The notes beneath the pieces were generated by a model that was given only the letters and a program-made list of their open reading frames with translations, made no database searches and was not told where the DNA came from. Below, in pieces: positions 53,760 to 63,440 of a stretch of 64,000 nucleotides of DNA (position 1 is its first letter; every line of letters begins with the position of its first letter). A program made the position numbers and the translations under genes. The stretch is from Prorocentrum cordatum (lineage: Eukaryota; Sar; Dinophyceae; Prorocentrales; Prorocentraceae). Location: assembly GCA_963575745.1 (NCBI GenBank), contig CAUYUJ010014324.1, forward strand, positions 351,590 through 415,589, given 5' to 3'.

Positions 53760-54649
53760 CGCCGGCCCGCGCGGCGCGTGGAGTGCGGGGCGCCTGCCCA
53801 CGCCCGCCGCCAGCCCGCGGGAAGGCGGCGGCCCCGGGCCCCCCGCGCGCCGCCGCGCCACATCGGCGGGAGGGGCGCGCCGGCCGGGCCGGCGTGGGCC
53901 CGGCGGGCGAGGCAAACAAAAAGGCTGGACGCCCGGGCGCGCGAAGAGGCGGCGGGCCCGACCCACTCGGTCGTGAGGAAACAATACACCGTGGCCCCCT
54001 CGCTATTTTTCGTGGCCCCGTTGGCCTCCTGGGGGCCCTCACCAGCCTCGTGGCCGTCCAAAAACGACTCAGGATGTAGAATCCGTCAATCCGGTCCTGG
54101 GGAAAGGGTCTGGCTCCCTGGGGGTCGCGTCATGAAAAATATCGACGTCGGGGGTCTGGGGGGGGCGGGCTTGGGGGGGGGCCAGGTGGGGGGGGACAGG
54201 CCTGAGCTGGATCGAATCGCGAAATCGGGTGGGAGCGGAAACGGATCGGATCGCCAGCGAAGCGTCCCGAGCCGAATCGAGATATCGGGTCGCCGCGCCC
54301 GGCTCTGGCTGGCCCTGGCCGATGCCGGTGGATCGAATCGAGTCGAATCGGAGCCGCGGCCTCAGCTGGCAAATCGAATCGCATCGGCTCCGATCGTAGG
54401 CGGCCCTGGGGGATCGGGGGGAGGCGGGGGGGGAGGGAGGGGAAGGGGAGGGGGGAGGCGGGAGGAGGAGGAGGAGGAGGAGGAGAAGGAGGAGGAGGAG
54501 GAGGAGGAGGAGCCTCTCCCGTCCGAGGGGAGGCCAGTGCACGAGAGGGTAGGCGAGCAAGGATTTGGCTGCCCTCCATGGCCCATGAATGAGGAGGAGG
54601 AGGAGGATTTTCCTCGAGGGCCCCAGGGCAGAACATCAAAACCACGGCC
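53419..54649. other. gene-free stretch with triplet repeats
   Basis: 53,655-53,765 is (GAC)n then (GCC)n. 54,190-54,400 has repeated GATCGAATCG words. 54,466-54,512 is (GGA)n. No credible exon. The terminal stop of the RNase H exon lies at its right edge. Confidence 0.5.
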
Positions 54650-55981
54650 TCAGGCCGAGACTGCTGCACGAGAGGCCTCCTCTCTCAGCCGAATCCTCTC
54701 CGCCAGGGCCGACATTCCAGGTGTCGAAATCAGGCCCGAGCGGGAGGAGGAGGAGGAGGACGGTCCAGGCTCAGCTGCTTTGAGCAGGACATACCTGGCC
54801 GAGGCACGACATGTGGTGCCCTCGCTTGCAGCGACCGAGCCCCGATTCCTGTAATGGGGCGGGAGACCTCGACGGATGCGGGACAGTGCACCTCGCCCGC
54901 TGGGGCCAGGAGGTCCGCACATCCCGCCGAGGAGGTAACACCGCTTGCTGGTGAAGGCACCACAGCGGAAACAGAAAACAGTAGGCGCACACTCGTCATC
55001 CTGCAAGAAAGTCGTGCGCAGGAGGTGGCCACGCTCGCTCTCGGCACCTTGCAATCTGCGGAGCGCAGTGGGCAGGCCCTTGCAGCCGTCCATGGGTCTG
55101 CTGTCTCCAATCGCCGTCTTAAAACATCTCGAACACCTAGCGAGCGAGGGAGTTTCATCGTCCCCTGGGTCCAGCACGCGCCAATCATGCCACACAATGG
55201 CACGGTGGGCCCGAGCTTTCACCCGCGGAACCGTGGGGTCCCGAACAAACTGTAACTTGGGAAAAAGAGACAAAACAGCACCGAACATGGCAACTAGCTT
55301 TCGTAGTAGCGCCACGTCCTTGTCTAATTGCTCGAGCTCCTCAACGGGTAACGAGGGGTGAAGAGACAAAGCATGCTTCGCCAGTCGGTCCGCGCCCTGG
55401 TTCCCAAGAGCGATTTTTCGTTCCTGGGCGGGAAGCGCGGCTATCACTTCGTCCGACCTGTGCGCAGGCGTGTGAGCAAAAGATGCGATGCTTCGCTGGC
55501 CTGGCTCCTGGAGAGCGCGCCGTCTGAGGCCAGCGAATGCCTGTCCAGGGTCCAACTGTACGGACTGGCGCGCATTGGCTAGGTTGACAACTCCAAGACA
55601 GTCCGAGTGGGCCTCACTAAGGCCTGTGGCCACACAAGAGAGAGTGGCAGCCCCGAGGTGTTCTCCCGACTGGGCCGTCTGAGGAAGGCCAGGCCACACC
55701 GTTCCCAGAAGTCGAGCACGAACCTCATGCGGGGTCTCGCTCGACGGATCGAAGAAAACAGCCGCATACGTGGCACGATTCAGCTCACGAAAAGCAAACT
55801 GAGTAGCCGAACCATCGACAACAATGCGGGTGTTGACGGTTCGTTCACAAAACTCTTCGACCGATAGTGGCTCACCTGACGGCCCTTGGAGAAGGGGGTC
55901 GAGGTCGAGGCAAGGGGGGGGGGCCTCAGGCTGAGCCACCATTAGCCGAGACCAGAACAGCAATTTTTCAGGCGGGCAGAG
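54650..55981 (-). CDS. RNase H domain and two Cys clusters (retroelement-derived)
   Basis: Starts after a pyrimidine-rich acceptor (CTCGCTGGCAG at 55982) and ends at 54650. Numbering from Leu at 55963: RIVVDGSATQF has the first catalytic Asp (about 50), QSGEHLGAA the Glu (about 101), AHSDCLGVVN the second Asp (about 121), SFAHTPAHR the usual His, and GNQGADRLAKHA the last Asp (about 192). That is a complete D-E-D-D RNase H set. Then CSRC...C (277, 280, 294) and CFRCGAFTSKRC...C (331, 334, 342, 349) form two zinc-ribbon-like clusters, followed by SRIRRGLPPHYRN. RNase H of this kind sits at the end of non-LTR polyproteins and removes RNA from RNA-DNA hybrids. The reverse transcriptase at 60.7-63.4 kb is on the same strand upstream, but splice phase does not join them directly. 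Confidence 0.7.
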   Translation of the reverse strand, partial: LCPPEKLLFWSRLMVAQPEAPPPCLDLDPLLQGPSGEPLSVEEFCERTVNTRIVVDGSATQFAFRELNRATYAAVFFDPSSETPHEVRARLLGTVWPGLPQTAQSGEHLGAATLSCVATGLSEAHSDCLGVVNLANARQSVQLDPGQAFAGLRRRALQEPGQRSIASFAHTPAHRSDEVIAALPAQERKIALGNQGADRLAKHALSLHPSLPVEELEQLDKDVALLRKLVAMFGAVLSLFPKLQFVRDPTVPRVKARAHRAIVWHDWRVLDPGDDETPSLARCSRCFKTAIGDSRPMDGCKGLPTALRRLQGAESERGHLLRTTFLQDDECAPTVFCFRCGAFTSKRCYLLGGMCGPPGPSGRGALSRIRRGLPPHYRNRGSVAASEGTTCRASARYVLLKAAEPGPSSSSSSRSGLISTPGMSALAERIRLREEASRAAVSA

Positions 55982-56786
55982 CTGCCAGCGAGGGAGGAGG
56001 TAAAGGGGGGAGGGGGGGGCCGGGGCAGGGAGGGAGGTGGCGCAGGTGGGGGAGGCGGTGGAGGCGGAGGGGAGTGTGGAGGTCCTCTTCTTCCCCTCCC
56101 TCCTCCTCCTCCTCCCTTCTTCCTCCCTCTTTCCCTCCTCCTCCTCCTCCTCCTCCTCCTCCTCCTGCCTCCTCTCCCCCTCCTGCCCTCCTCCCTCCTC
56201 CCTCCTCCCTCCTCCTCCTCCCTCCTCCCTCCTCCCTCACTCCCTCCTCCCTCACCCCCCTCCCATCCCCCGGCCTCCTCCTCTTCTCCTCCTCTCCTCC
56301 GCATCATCCTCCCCCTCTCCCTCCCTCCCTCCCTGCCCTCCTCCCTCCCTCCCTCACTCCCTCCCTCTCTCCCCTCTTCTTCTGCACTCCCCCTCCTCCT
56401 GCTCCTCCTCCTCCTTCTCCTCTTCCCTCCTTCTCACCTCCGACTCCTCCCTCCGCCAGCCTGAAAAAAACTGTGGAGCCCTCGCTGTCCTCCCTTCTCC
56501 ATTGTCCCCATCCCTGTGCTCAACTCCTGTTCCTGACAGAGACCTCTTCCCTGTCGCACCCCCAGACGTGTCAGTGTCGCCTGAGACGTCGTCACCGTTC
56601 ATGGTCCTGCATCCTGAACTCGTAGCATGTGCAGGGATGGTGAAGAGGCGCTTTTTTCAAAGGAGGCCTTCGCACCAGCGCCGCGCATCCCAGAAGATTT
56701 CGCAGCAGGCACGAAGATGGAGGCGGCGTCAAACGGGGTACTTTCGCCTCAGGGCCGCGCACGGTCGTCTTGAAAACTTACAGCAA
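55982..56786. repeat. (CCT)n-rich tract and flanks
   Basis: 56,085-56,460 is almost pure pyrimidine on the plus strand (CCTCCTCC, CTCCCTCC). 55,985-56,080 is purine-rich, so on the minus strand it gives the polypyrimidine tract ahead of the RNase H exon acceptor. 56,460-56,786 is mixed with no gene seen. Confidence 0.75.
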
Positions 56787-56957
56787 TCGGGGATGGACAG
56801 AACCCCCTTTAGCAAAGCGTGGTTTAGTGAAAACGACCTCGGGCCCAAACCGGGCGGGCGCAAGCCTGGAAAATGACGTCCGCGGCGCCCTCTCGAGAAC
56901 CGAGAACGGACAATTCACTAATCGACGTGTCAGGGTGGGGGTTCTGTCCACCCCCGA
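56787..56957. mobile_element. MITE-like family P, copy 2 (171 bp)
   Basis: Starts TCGGGGATGGACAGAACCCC and ends GGGGGTTCTGTCCACCCCCG, a near-perfect inverted pair. Interior closely matches 4705-4873. A lone end of the same family occurs near 53,025 (GTTGGGGGTTCTGTCCACCT). Confidence 0.85.
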
Positions 56958-57965
56958 AGCAATTACGAGGGTGGAAGGGGGGGCGTTCTCGCCCGAGCGC
57001 CGCGCCCGTTCGCCTTGCAAGCTTGCAGCAATCACACAGTTTGCCTCTCAGATGGGGCTCTTAGGTGAGCATGCCTGCAGCATCGACTGGAGCTTCGGCA
57101 CGTGCAGCGTCTGCACGGGTGGAGTGCGGTTCCTCTTCCAGGATGGGCTCTCGCTCGAGGTCTCCTCAAAGAGTTCGTGAGGAGCGCTGCAAAGGGTGTG
57201 CAACGGGTTCCAACCCGGGATGTTGCTGGACATCTCGTTGAATTGTACGAAGACGCGCTGGAAGGATGCAAAAACGATTCCTGATCAAAGCGGCAGACCG
57301 ACGGGTAGCTGGTAGTCCAAGAGGGCGATTCATGTTCAGAAAAGGCAGCAAGCAGGTAGGTAGGGACTTCTGAGCAAGGGGTCCTGGTGACGGGAGGGTG
57401 TGTTGCAGCATCGATGATTCATCTTGGGTGCATTATGGTCCTCCTCCCCTGTCGTCCTCGTCGGACTGATCAGCCACAAACTGCGGCGCCTCGTTGGGCG
57501 GGGACAATCAATAATTTCCTATGGAAACGGGAGCCGTCGCTAATCCGCGACCCATGAATCCATGTTTGCGATCGCCTGAATGAACATCTTCACCGAGAGC
57601 CACATGTCAGCACATGAACGTCAGCACGGTGTGAGCCCAACGACGACACGCACAAAGGGTGCCTCTCCCAACCTGCGGTTGCTCTACGTTGCCCTTGCGC
57701 CCGCAAAAGAACCGCCGAGTGCCACGGGTGCACGCCCCAAGGACGCAGGCAGGGCTGCCCCCTTTGCAGAAAGTCGCAGCGCCCTGCGCTGATGACCGCC
57801 CGCCTCCCCAGTTACGGCCTGGCACGGAGGTGCGCTGCTGTCTGCGGCGGGGGGGTGTCTCGGCATGCCGCATGCCGATGCGGCGCTGTGGCAGGTGCGC
57901 TCGGTGGGCCTGGCCGAGTCGGCACCACCGGTGGGCGGGCTGCAATTTGACAGCGCGCCCTCCAC
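56958..57965. other. gene-free stretch
   Basis: Mixed sequence; no exon, repeat family or low-complexity tract that I can identify. Confidence 0.4.
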
Positions 57966-58062
57966 ATCCTCTCGCCTTCGCGCGTCTCCATGTTTCTTCG
58001 TAAGATGATCCAGTGTGCTCCCCGATGCCCCTCGCCGGAAAAAACATACACACGTCCGAGCG
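57966..58062. mobile_element. MITE-like family F4, diverged copy d
   Basis: The right end CACGTCCGAGCGG and interior CTCGCCGGAAAAAACATACA match the family; the left end (CCTTCGCGCGTCTCC) is diverged. Confidence 0.5.
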
Positions 58063-58734
58063 GTGCCGAGTCCCGGGCGGGGCCCGTGCGTCAGCGGCGG
58101 CTGCGGCCGCGCGTGACGATGAGCCTGCCCCATGCCGAAGCACTGCGGCGGGCAGGGCATGCGGGCCACGCGCGGGGGGGCTCGGACGCCCCGCCCGCGC
58201 GGCCCGCGCGCGTGGCGCGCGCGCGCGCGCTCTGGAGCAGCAGACCGCCCGCGGCGGTGCCCAGACCTCCAGAGGGAGAAGCAGCTGCACGAGCACTGGG
58301 TTTCTCGAGAAGCGTGGGGGGGGCCCCCCGACGGGGGTCAACCTCGCCTCGCCGTCGCGCCGCGACGGGGGTCTGAGCGCCTTCGGCGACCGGTGGCTGC
58401 CCGCGACGGGGGTCGATGTGGGGCTGTCGGAGGGGGTGACGCTCCCCCGACGCTCATGAAGGAACTCGGAGTACACTCTCGACGGTCCGCGGGGGGTCCG
58501 TGGATCTGTGCTGGACCTCCCCCCCCCCTGGCGTGCGGAGCGCGCAGGGGGCGGCGCCGGAGGCGCAAGGGGGGGCACCGCAGAGCCAAGAGATCCGCGT
58601 GGACCGTCGAACAAAAGTGTTTGTTCAGGTTGGTCTTCTTCGACCCCCCCCCCGCCCAACACGGTGACGCACAATCGTGCCCGGCCGTTCCTGGCGGAAA
58701 GCGGGGGGGAGGGGGGAGGTCAGCTCCAGCGGAG

Positions 58735-59395
58735 GGGGAGGAGGAGGAGGAGGAGGAGGAGGAGGAGGAGGAGGAGGAGGAGGAGGAGGAGGAGGAGGAG
58801 GAGGAGAGAGAGGAGGAGAGGAGGAGGAGGATGAGGAGGAAGGGCAGGAGGAGGAGGAGGCAGGAGGAGGGAGGAGGAGGAGGCGAGGAGGAGGAGGAGG
58901 GAGGAGGAGGGAGGAGGAGGAGGAGGAGCCAAGAGGAAGAGGCGAGAGGAGGAGAAGGAGGAAGAGGAGGAGGAGGAGGCGGAGGAGGAAGGAGGAGATG
59001 GAGGAGGAGGAGGAGGAGAGGAGGAGGAGGAAAAGGAGGAGGAGGAGGAGGAGGAGGAGGAGGAGGAGGCGGAGGAGGAGGAGGAGGAGGAGGAGGGAGC
59101 AGGAGGAGCAGGAGGAGGAGGAGGAGGACGGAGGAGGAGGAGGAGGGAGGGAGGAGGGGAGGAGGGAGGGAGGAGGAGGGGCATGAGAGGAGGATGAGGA
59201 GAAAGAGAAAGAGGAGGAGGAGGAGGAGGAGGAGGAGGAGGAGGAGGAGAGGAGGAGAAGAGGAGGAGGGAGGGAGGAGGAGGAGGGAGAAAGAGGAGGA
59301 GGAGGAGATGGAGAAGGAGGAGGAGGAGGAGCAGGAGGGGGGGAGGAGGAGGAGGAGGAGGAGGAGGAGGAGGAGGAGGAGGAGACTTAGACTTA
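58735..59395. repeat. 660-bp (GGA)n purine tract
   Basis: Almost exclusively G and A on the plus strand, mostly GGA triplets with AGA, GGGA and GGC interruptions. All long Glu/Gly/Arg or Pro/Ser/Leu frames across it are artefacts. It lies left of the donor at 59,722, so it is probably intronic. Confidence 0.95.
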
Positions 59396-59722
59396 GACGT
59401 CCCTTGGCGAAGCAAGCAGCGCTTCTGACGAGTCTTGATCGCTGGGCGGCATGCCTGTGTTCAGGCTGCAACTCTTTCCTGCGCTGGCACTGGCGGGAAA
59501 AAAACACGGGCCCCCCTGCGGCCCTCTCGGGGAAGACGCGGGGCGCAAGGGTGGCGGCCCCTCCAGCCTAACGCGGAGGGGGAGAGGGCAACCCGCTGCC
59601 TTCTCCTGGCCAGGGTGGGGCCCCACACGGCATCCCCCCTGCCAGGGCAGAGCAGACGGGCGACCCCTACCCCCTCCCTCTCTGAGGGGGACGAGTTTGT
59701 CTCCCCCTACCTTTGCCCTTAC

Positions 59723-60690
59723 CTTGCCCCCCTTTGGGGCGCGGTTGAATTTTCACTAACGGGACCAAGCGGCCTCTGGAGTCCGCCAGATTCTGCTCGG
59801 AGAGGGAAGAGGTGAAAGAGGCGAGAACCGACTCCCTACTCAAGAAGCCTCTGGATACCAGACTCTGTAGTCTGGCGGAGTTGGCGAGAGCCGTCATCCT
59901 TCTCAACTCCTGGTTCCCTACACGCCCTCGAGCTTGTTCAACAACGCTCTGGCGCCCCTCTCCAAGACACCCCTCACTGCCGCTCCGATCGTGATCTCTC
60001 CGCCCTGGCGCTCGACTTCGCCCCCGAGGATCGTGTCCATGTCCTGCGCCACCTTGTTGGTTGATAGCGCACATTGGAGACGCACCTTGCCCTTCGTGCG
60101 CTTGGGTATGTTTTTCTCCTCTTTGCCCTGCGGGGCACGCACCTTGGAGCACCGCACCTCCTTCTTCATGATGTAGTCCTTCCAGTAGGTGGTGAGCGTG
60201 CTCCTCGCCTGGCCTTCCTCGGTACTCACGAGCGGGGCGCGGATGGGGTCCTTCCACCCGTGGAAGCGCGGGCCCCCCAGCTGCGCCGTGTCCACCGTCT
60301 CGTCTTCTTTGTGGTCGCCCCTCAGCTCCTTCGCCGCCTTGTGGTAGTCCTTGCCCTCCAGCACTGCTGCAGCCGCGGCCGGCATCTCGAGCGGCGCGAG
60401 CACCGTCGCAACCACCCCGCCGATCACTGACCTCAGGTCGCCTTCCATGCTGAGCGCCAACTTGCCGAGCAGGAGGACGAGTGGCAGCACGACTTGCGCC
60501 TTGGCGGCGCCTTTGCCCGCCGAGCCTTTGGCTGCTGTGACGAGCTCGTCTGCCTTGGCCTTCTTCGTGTCCGCGGCTGCTTCTTGTGCGCCTGCCGATC
60601 GCTTGCCCCTCGCGAGGCTCCACGCTATCATTGCCCCCACGCCTGCGTCTATCTTCCACTCGGGCCTGTCGGCGTCCAAGTCGGCCATAG
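59723..60690 (-). CDS. retroelement 3' coding region, unknown domain
   Basis: Right after the zinc fingers the protein-like frame switches. From ATG at about 60,688 it reads MADLDADRPEWKIDAGVGAM, IAWSLARGKRSAGAQEAAAD, VVLPLVLLLGKLALSMEGDL, RSVIGGVVATVLAPLEMPAA, TYWKDYIMKKEVRCSKV and VRGVLERGARALLNKLEGV, ending in TAG at 59,918. Then a third segment in the reverse-transcriptase frame, NQELRRMTALANSARLQSLV and SEQNLADSRGRLVPLVKIQ, runs to a consensus GT donor (GGCAAG then GTAAGGGC) at 59,722. So this is either one polyprotein with two indels or two further short genes. The long open frame of the reverse transcriptase across this region is Arg/Gly-rich and not credible as protein. Confidence 0.5.
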
Positions 60691-63440
60691 CAGAGGTTCT
60701 TGCCCACAGTGGCGGGCGCACGCATGTCAGGGAGCAACGGCAGATGCCGCGCCAGATGAAGTCGAAGCTCGAGCCAAGACCCAGCTACGCGTTCACAACA
60801 AGGGCAGTGTTGTGTTTTCGGTTCCTGTGCCGCGGTTAGGGCTCGAGCGAGATCGACTACGCAGCACCCTCGTTGAATAGACCGGGCAAGATGTCGACGA
60901 GCTGTGACTTCTGAGGCGAAGATGGTATGACAGACAATGCAAACGTTCGCGGGGTTGAAAAACGAGCGCACGTTGACGATACTGTGGACCTGGCGAACAT
61001 GCGATCGAAGTGCTCGTTTCGAGAAGAACGTCCTCCCACAGCTCCTGCCGCCCACCTCCACAATGCACTTGAAAGTCTCCTCCGCCTCCTCTTCGCTCTT
61101 CATCTTTTCCTCCTCGTTCGTTTCGGTGGTCAACTGGGGCGCACATGTTGGGGGCGGAATGTTTGTTCGGAGTTCCTTGGCTCTGAGAATGCTTACGTCG
61201 ACGCTGCAAAATTCTTCTCTGAAGTGCGGGTCTTTTAGCCAAGTAACGATGTGAGGGCCTGCGGTCTCCAGCAGGCTCTGTGCTTCTTCTGAGCAGTTGA
61301 TCAGCTGGTTGGCGTCCTCCTGCGCGCGCTTGGCCCAGGGGTTCGCCTGGCTCGACAACGCGCCGTCGTCCGCAACCGTCTGCGAGGCCTGGCCGCTGAT
61401 CGCGCCGAACATTGCCGCGAAGAACTGGGCATTGCTGCTCCTGTCCCTGGCCGCTTGCTGCAGCCACTCGGGCCGCCTGACTCGAAGTTCCACTTCAGCT
61501 CTTGCGATCCTCCATTGGGCGAGGACTTCGGCGTTGGTCAGCGATCGGACCGCGCCGTCTCCATTCCAGGTGCAAGCTCTTCCCCTCGTAGCGACCCGCG
61601 CCAGCGATGCTATTGCTGCGTCGAGGGTGTCGCGCTGGCGCTTGGTCGGCAGGAAGGCTTCTACGGAAGAGAAGGCGGGGTTGACAACTCGCCCCAGCAG
61701 CGCAGTCCTCCTCCATCTCCATGGGATGCGCGGTGCGCTCCAGAAAGAGCCCATCGAGCAGAAGGCCGCCTTGGCAACCAGCGCCCTCTTCCTCAGCTCG
61801 ATTCCGAAACTCTGAATACTGGTGATGATCGGGCCCAGATATCTCGCTTGATGTACGAGTTGCCCTGGCCATTTCTGTCGTTGCTCCCGTAGACGAAGAC
61901 CACGCCTGGCAATGCCGTTGCCCAGTCCGTGACAGGCCATCAGGTTCACCTGATTGCTGGTGTTCTGCGCGAGACCTATATTGGACGAGTTGTCGTTCAG
62001 GATCTCGTCGCAGTGGATCAGCTTGCGCCCGAGCTTGCCCAGGTTGACGTTCTCCTTCTCGGCGGGCGGGTGCTGCAATATATTATTGTTGATGTCGTCG
62101 GCGTAGATGTGTGGGCCCATGTCCGCGATGAGGTTGGTGATCGGGCACTTGACCTTTTGCTTTTTGTCTGCATCATCTTCCGCCTGCCATTGCGACGACC
62201 AGGGCTCAATAGCGCATGCAAAGGCACGGGGGAAGCAGTTCACCATGAAAGGGCCCCCCAGAAGGCCTCCCTCTGTCGGTCTGAAGTGAAGTGAACCTTC
62301 AGCGGCTGGTAGAAATACTTGCGCTCGTCGAATGCGTTGTAATGCGAGGCGCATGTCGCGATCTCTCACCAGCGACTCGGCTGCCAGCTCCAGGTGCTTC
62401 CGGCTCACCGAGGGGAAGGCGTTGGTCATGTCCTTGAAGCTGTCCACGTAGGAGCGCTGCAGCTGCCTCAGGGTGTAGGCCGTGGTCATCGAGGCCATGA
62501 TCGCTGTTTCTCGCCTTCTGCCCTGTGCGCATCCGTGACACTCAGGTGGTAGCTGCGCGGGTTGACGAGCTCTGATACAAGAGGCGAAGAAACCCTCACC
62601 CAAAACTCGGAGAATGTGTAGGAGGCGTCTCCCTTTAGGCCCAGGTAGTTCTGATTTCTTGGCTGCATAGCATTCGCTGACATGCCAATTGCTCGGCGTG
62701 ATCTGGCGGCACCTTAAGTTGTAAAACGCCGAGCGCAAGCAGGGCTCAATGTAGCTGTTGTCCGCGTCGTCCAGGTCGTAGCCCACGCCCTTCCGCTTCC
62801 GGTCGCGCTGCGGGTTCAAGGCCATCCAGTAAAGTTCTGCGGATGGCGATTGCGCTGGGCGCGCTCTTCTCTTTGGGGCCGTCCAGAGGTACCTCTTCAG
62901 CCTTTTGAGGTCGCGTTTGCTTTCTAGGGAAGCTCCAGTGGCGTGCTTGTGGTTGAACTCAGGCAACTGATCTGGATCTTCGGTCATGTGACCCCATGGG
63001 TCGGGAATAGGATGCAAATCGTCAGGGACTTCTTCACATTCAAGCTCTCCCCTCTGGCGTGGGTGGCTCGCAATCTCCACTGCGCCCATTCCTCCTTCTT
63101 TGCCTGCTTTGCAAAGCGCTTGCATCCACTCGTCCTTCGTCGGGCTCGCCAACGGAAGAGCTCGAAGGTCGCGCCTCTTCGCCCCCGTTCTCGTGTTGCC
63201 TAATCTAACCGTAGCCCTGTATGCCTGAGCGAATCTTCTAGCTTCCCAATGCTCGCTTATCTCTTCGGCTGTTGCATCTCTGGTTTGTTGGCGCACTTCA
63301 GCTCGTACTCTTCCGCGCCGTCTCGAAATGGCCTTCAGAAGATGTTCGACCTGGCTTTTTGTGGCGTCAGTGGCCCATGTAGCTTCACGAAGCCACGTCT
63401 CTGCTGTGGTGTTGCCAGCCTTGCTTGTCTTAGCCGTCTG
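60691..63440 (-). CDS. non-LTR reverse transcriptase with three zinc fingers
   Basis: Numbering from GTG at 63296. The frame is also coding upstream of that (TWLREATWATDATKSQVEHL) to about 63,440, where it meets the endonuclease part one frame off. Motif A SFKDMTNAFPSVS (Asp about 289), motif B region RPTEGGLLGGPFMVNCF (about 340-355) and motif C YADD (398-401) give a full polymerase core. The C-terminal half has a helical thumb-like region, then three fingers: C744/C753/H766/H771, C786/C789/H802/C811 and C831/C834/H847/H851. Such proteins copy element RNA at a nicked chromosomal target. The element reads on the same strand as all other genes. Confidence 0.8.

Noticed and set aside
53492-54079. 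Overlapping long frames on both strands at 53.5-54.1 kb
   Set aside because: They come from (GAC)n and (GCC)n triplets in GC-rich DNA, where stops are rare; no mixed composition or motif.
58338-59571. Long Glu/Gly/Arg-rich plus-strand and Leu/Ser/Pro-rich minus-strand frames
   Set aside because: They are translations of the (GGA)n tract.
59667-60690. C-terminal 340 codons of the reverse-transcriptase open frame as one protein
   Set aside because: Composition turns Arg/Gly-rich exactly where another frame becomes well composed. The open frame persists by chance, except for its last 60 or so codons, which look real again.
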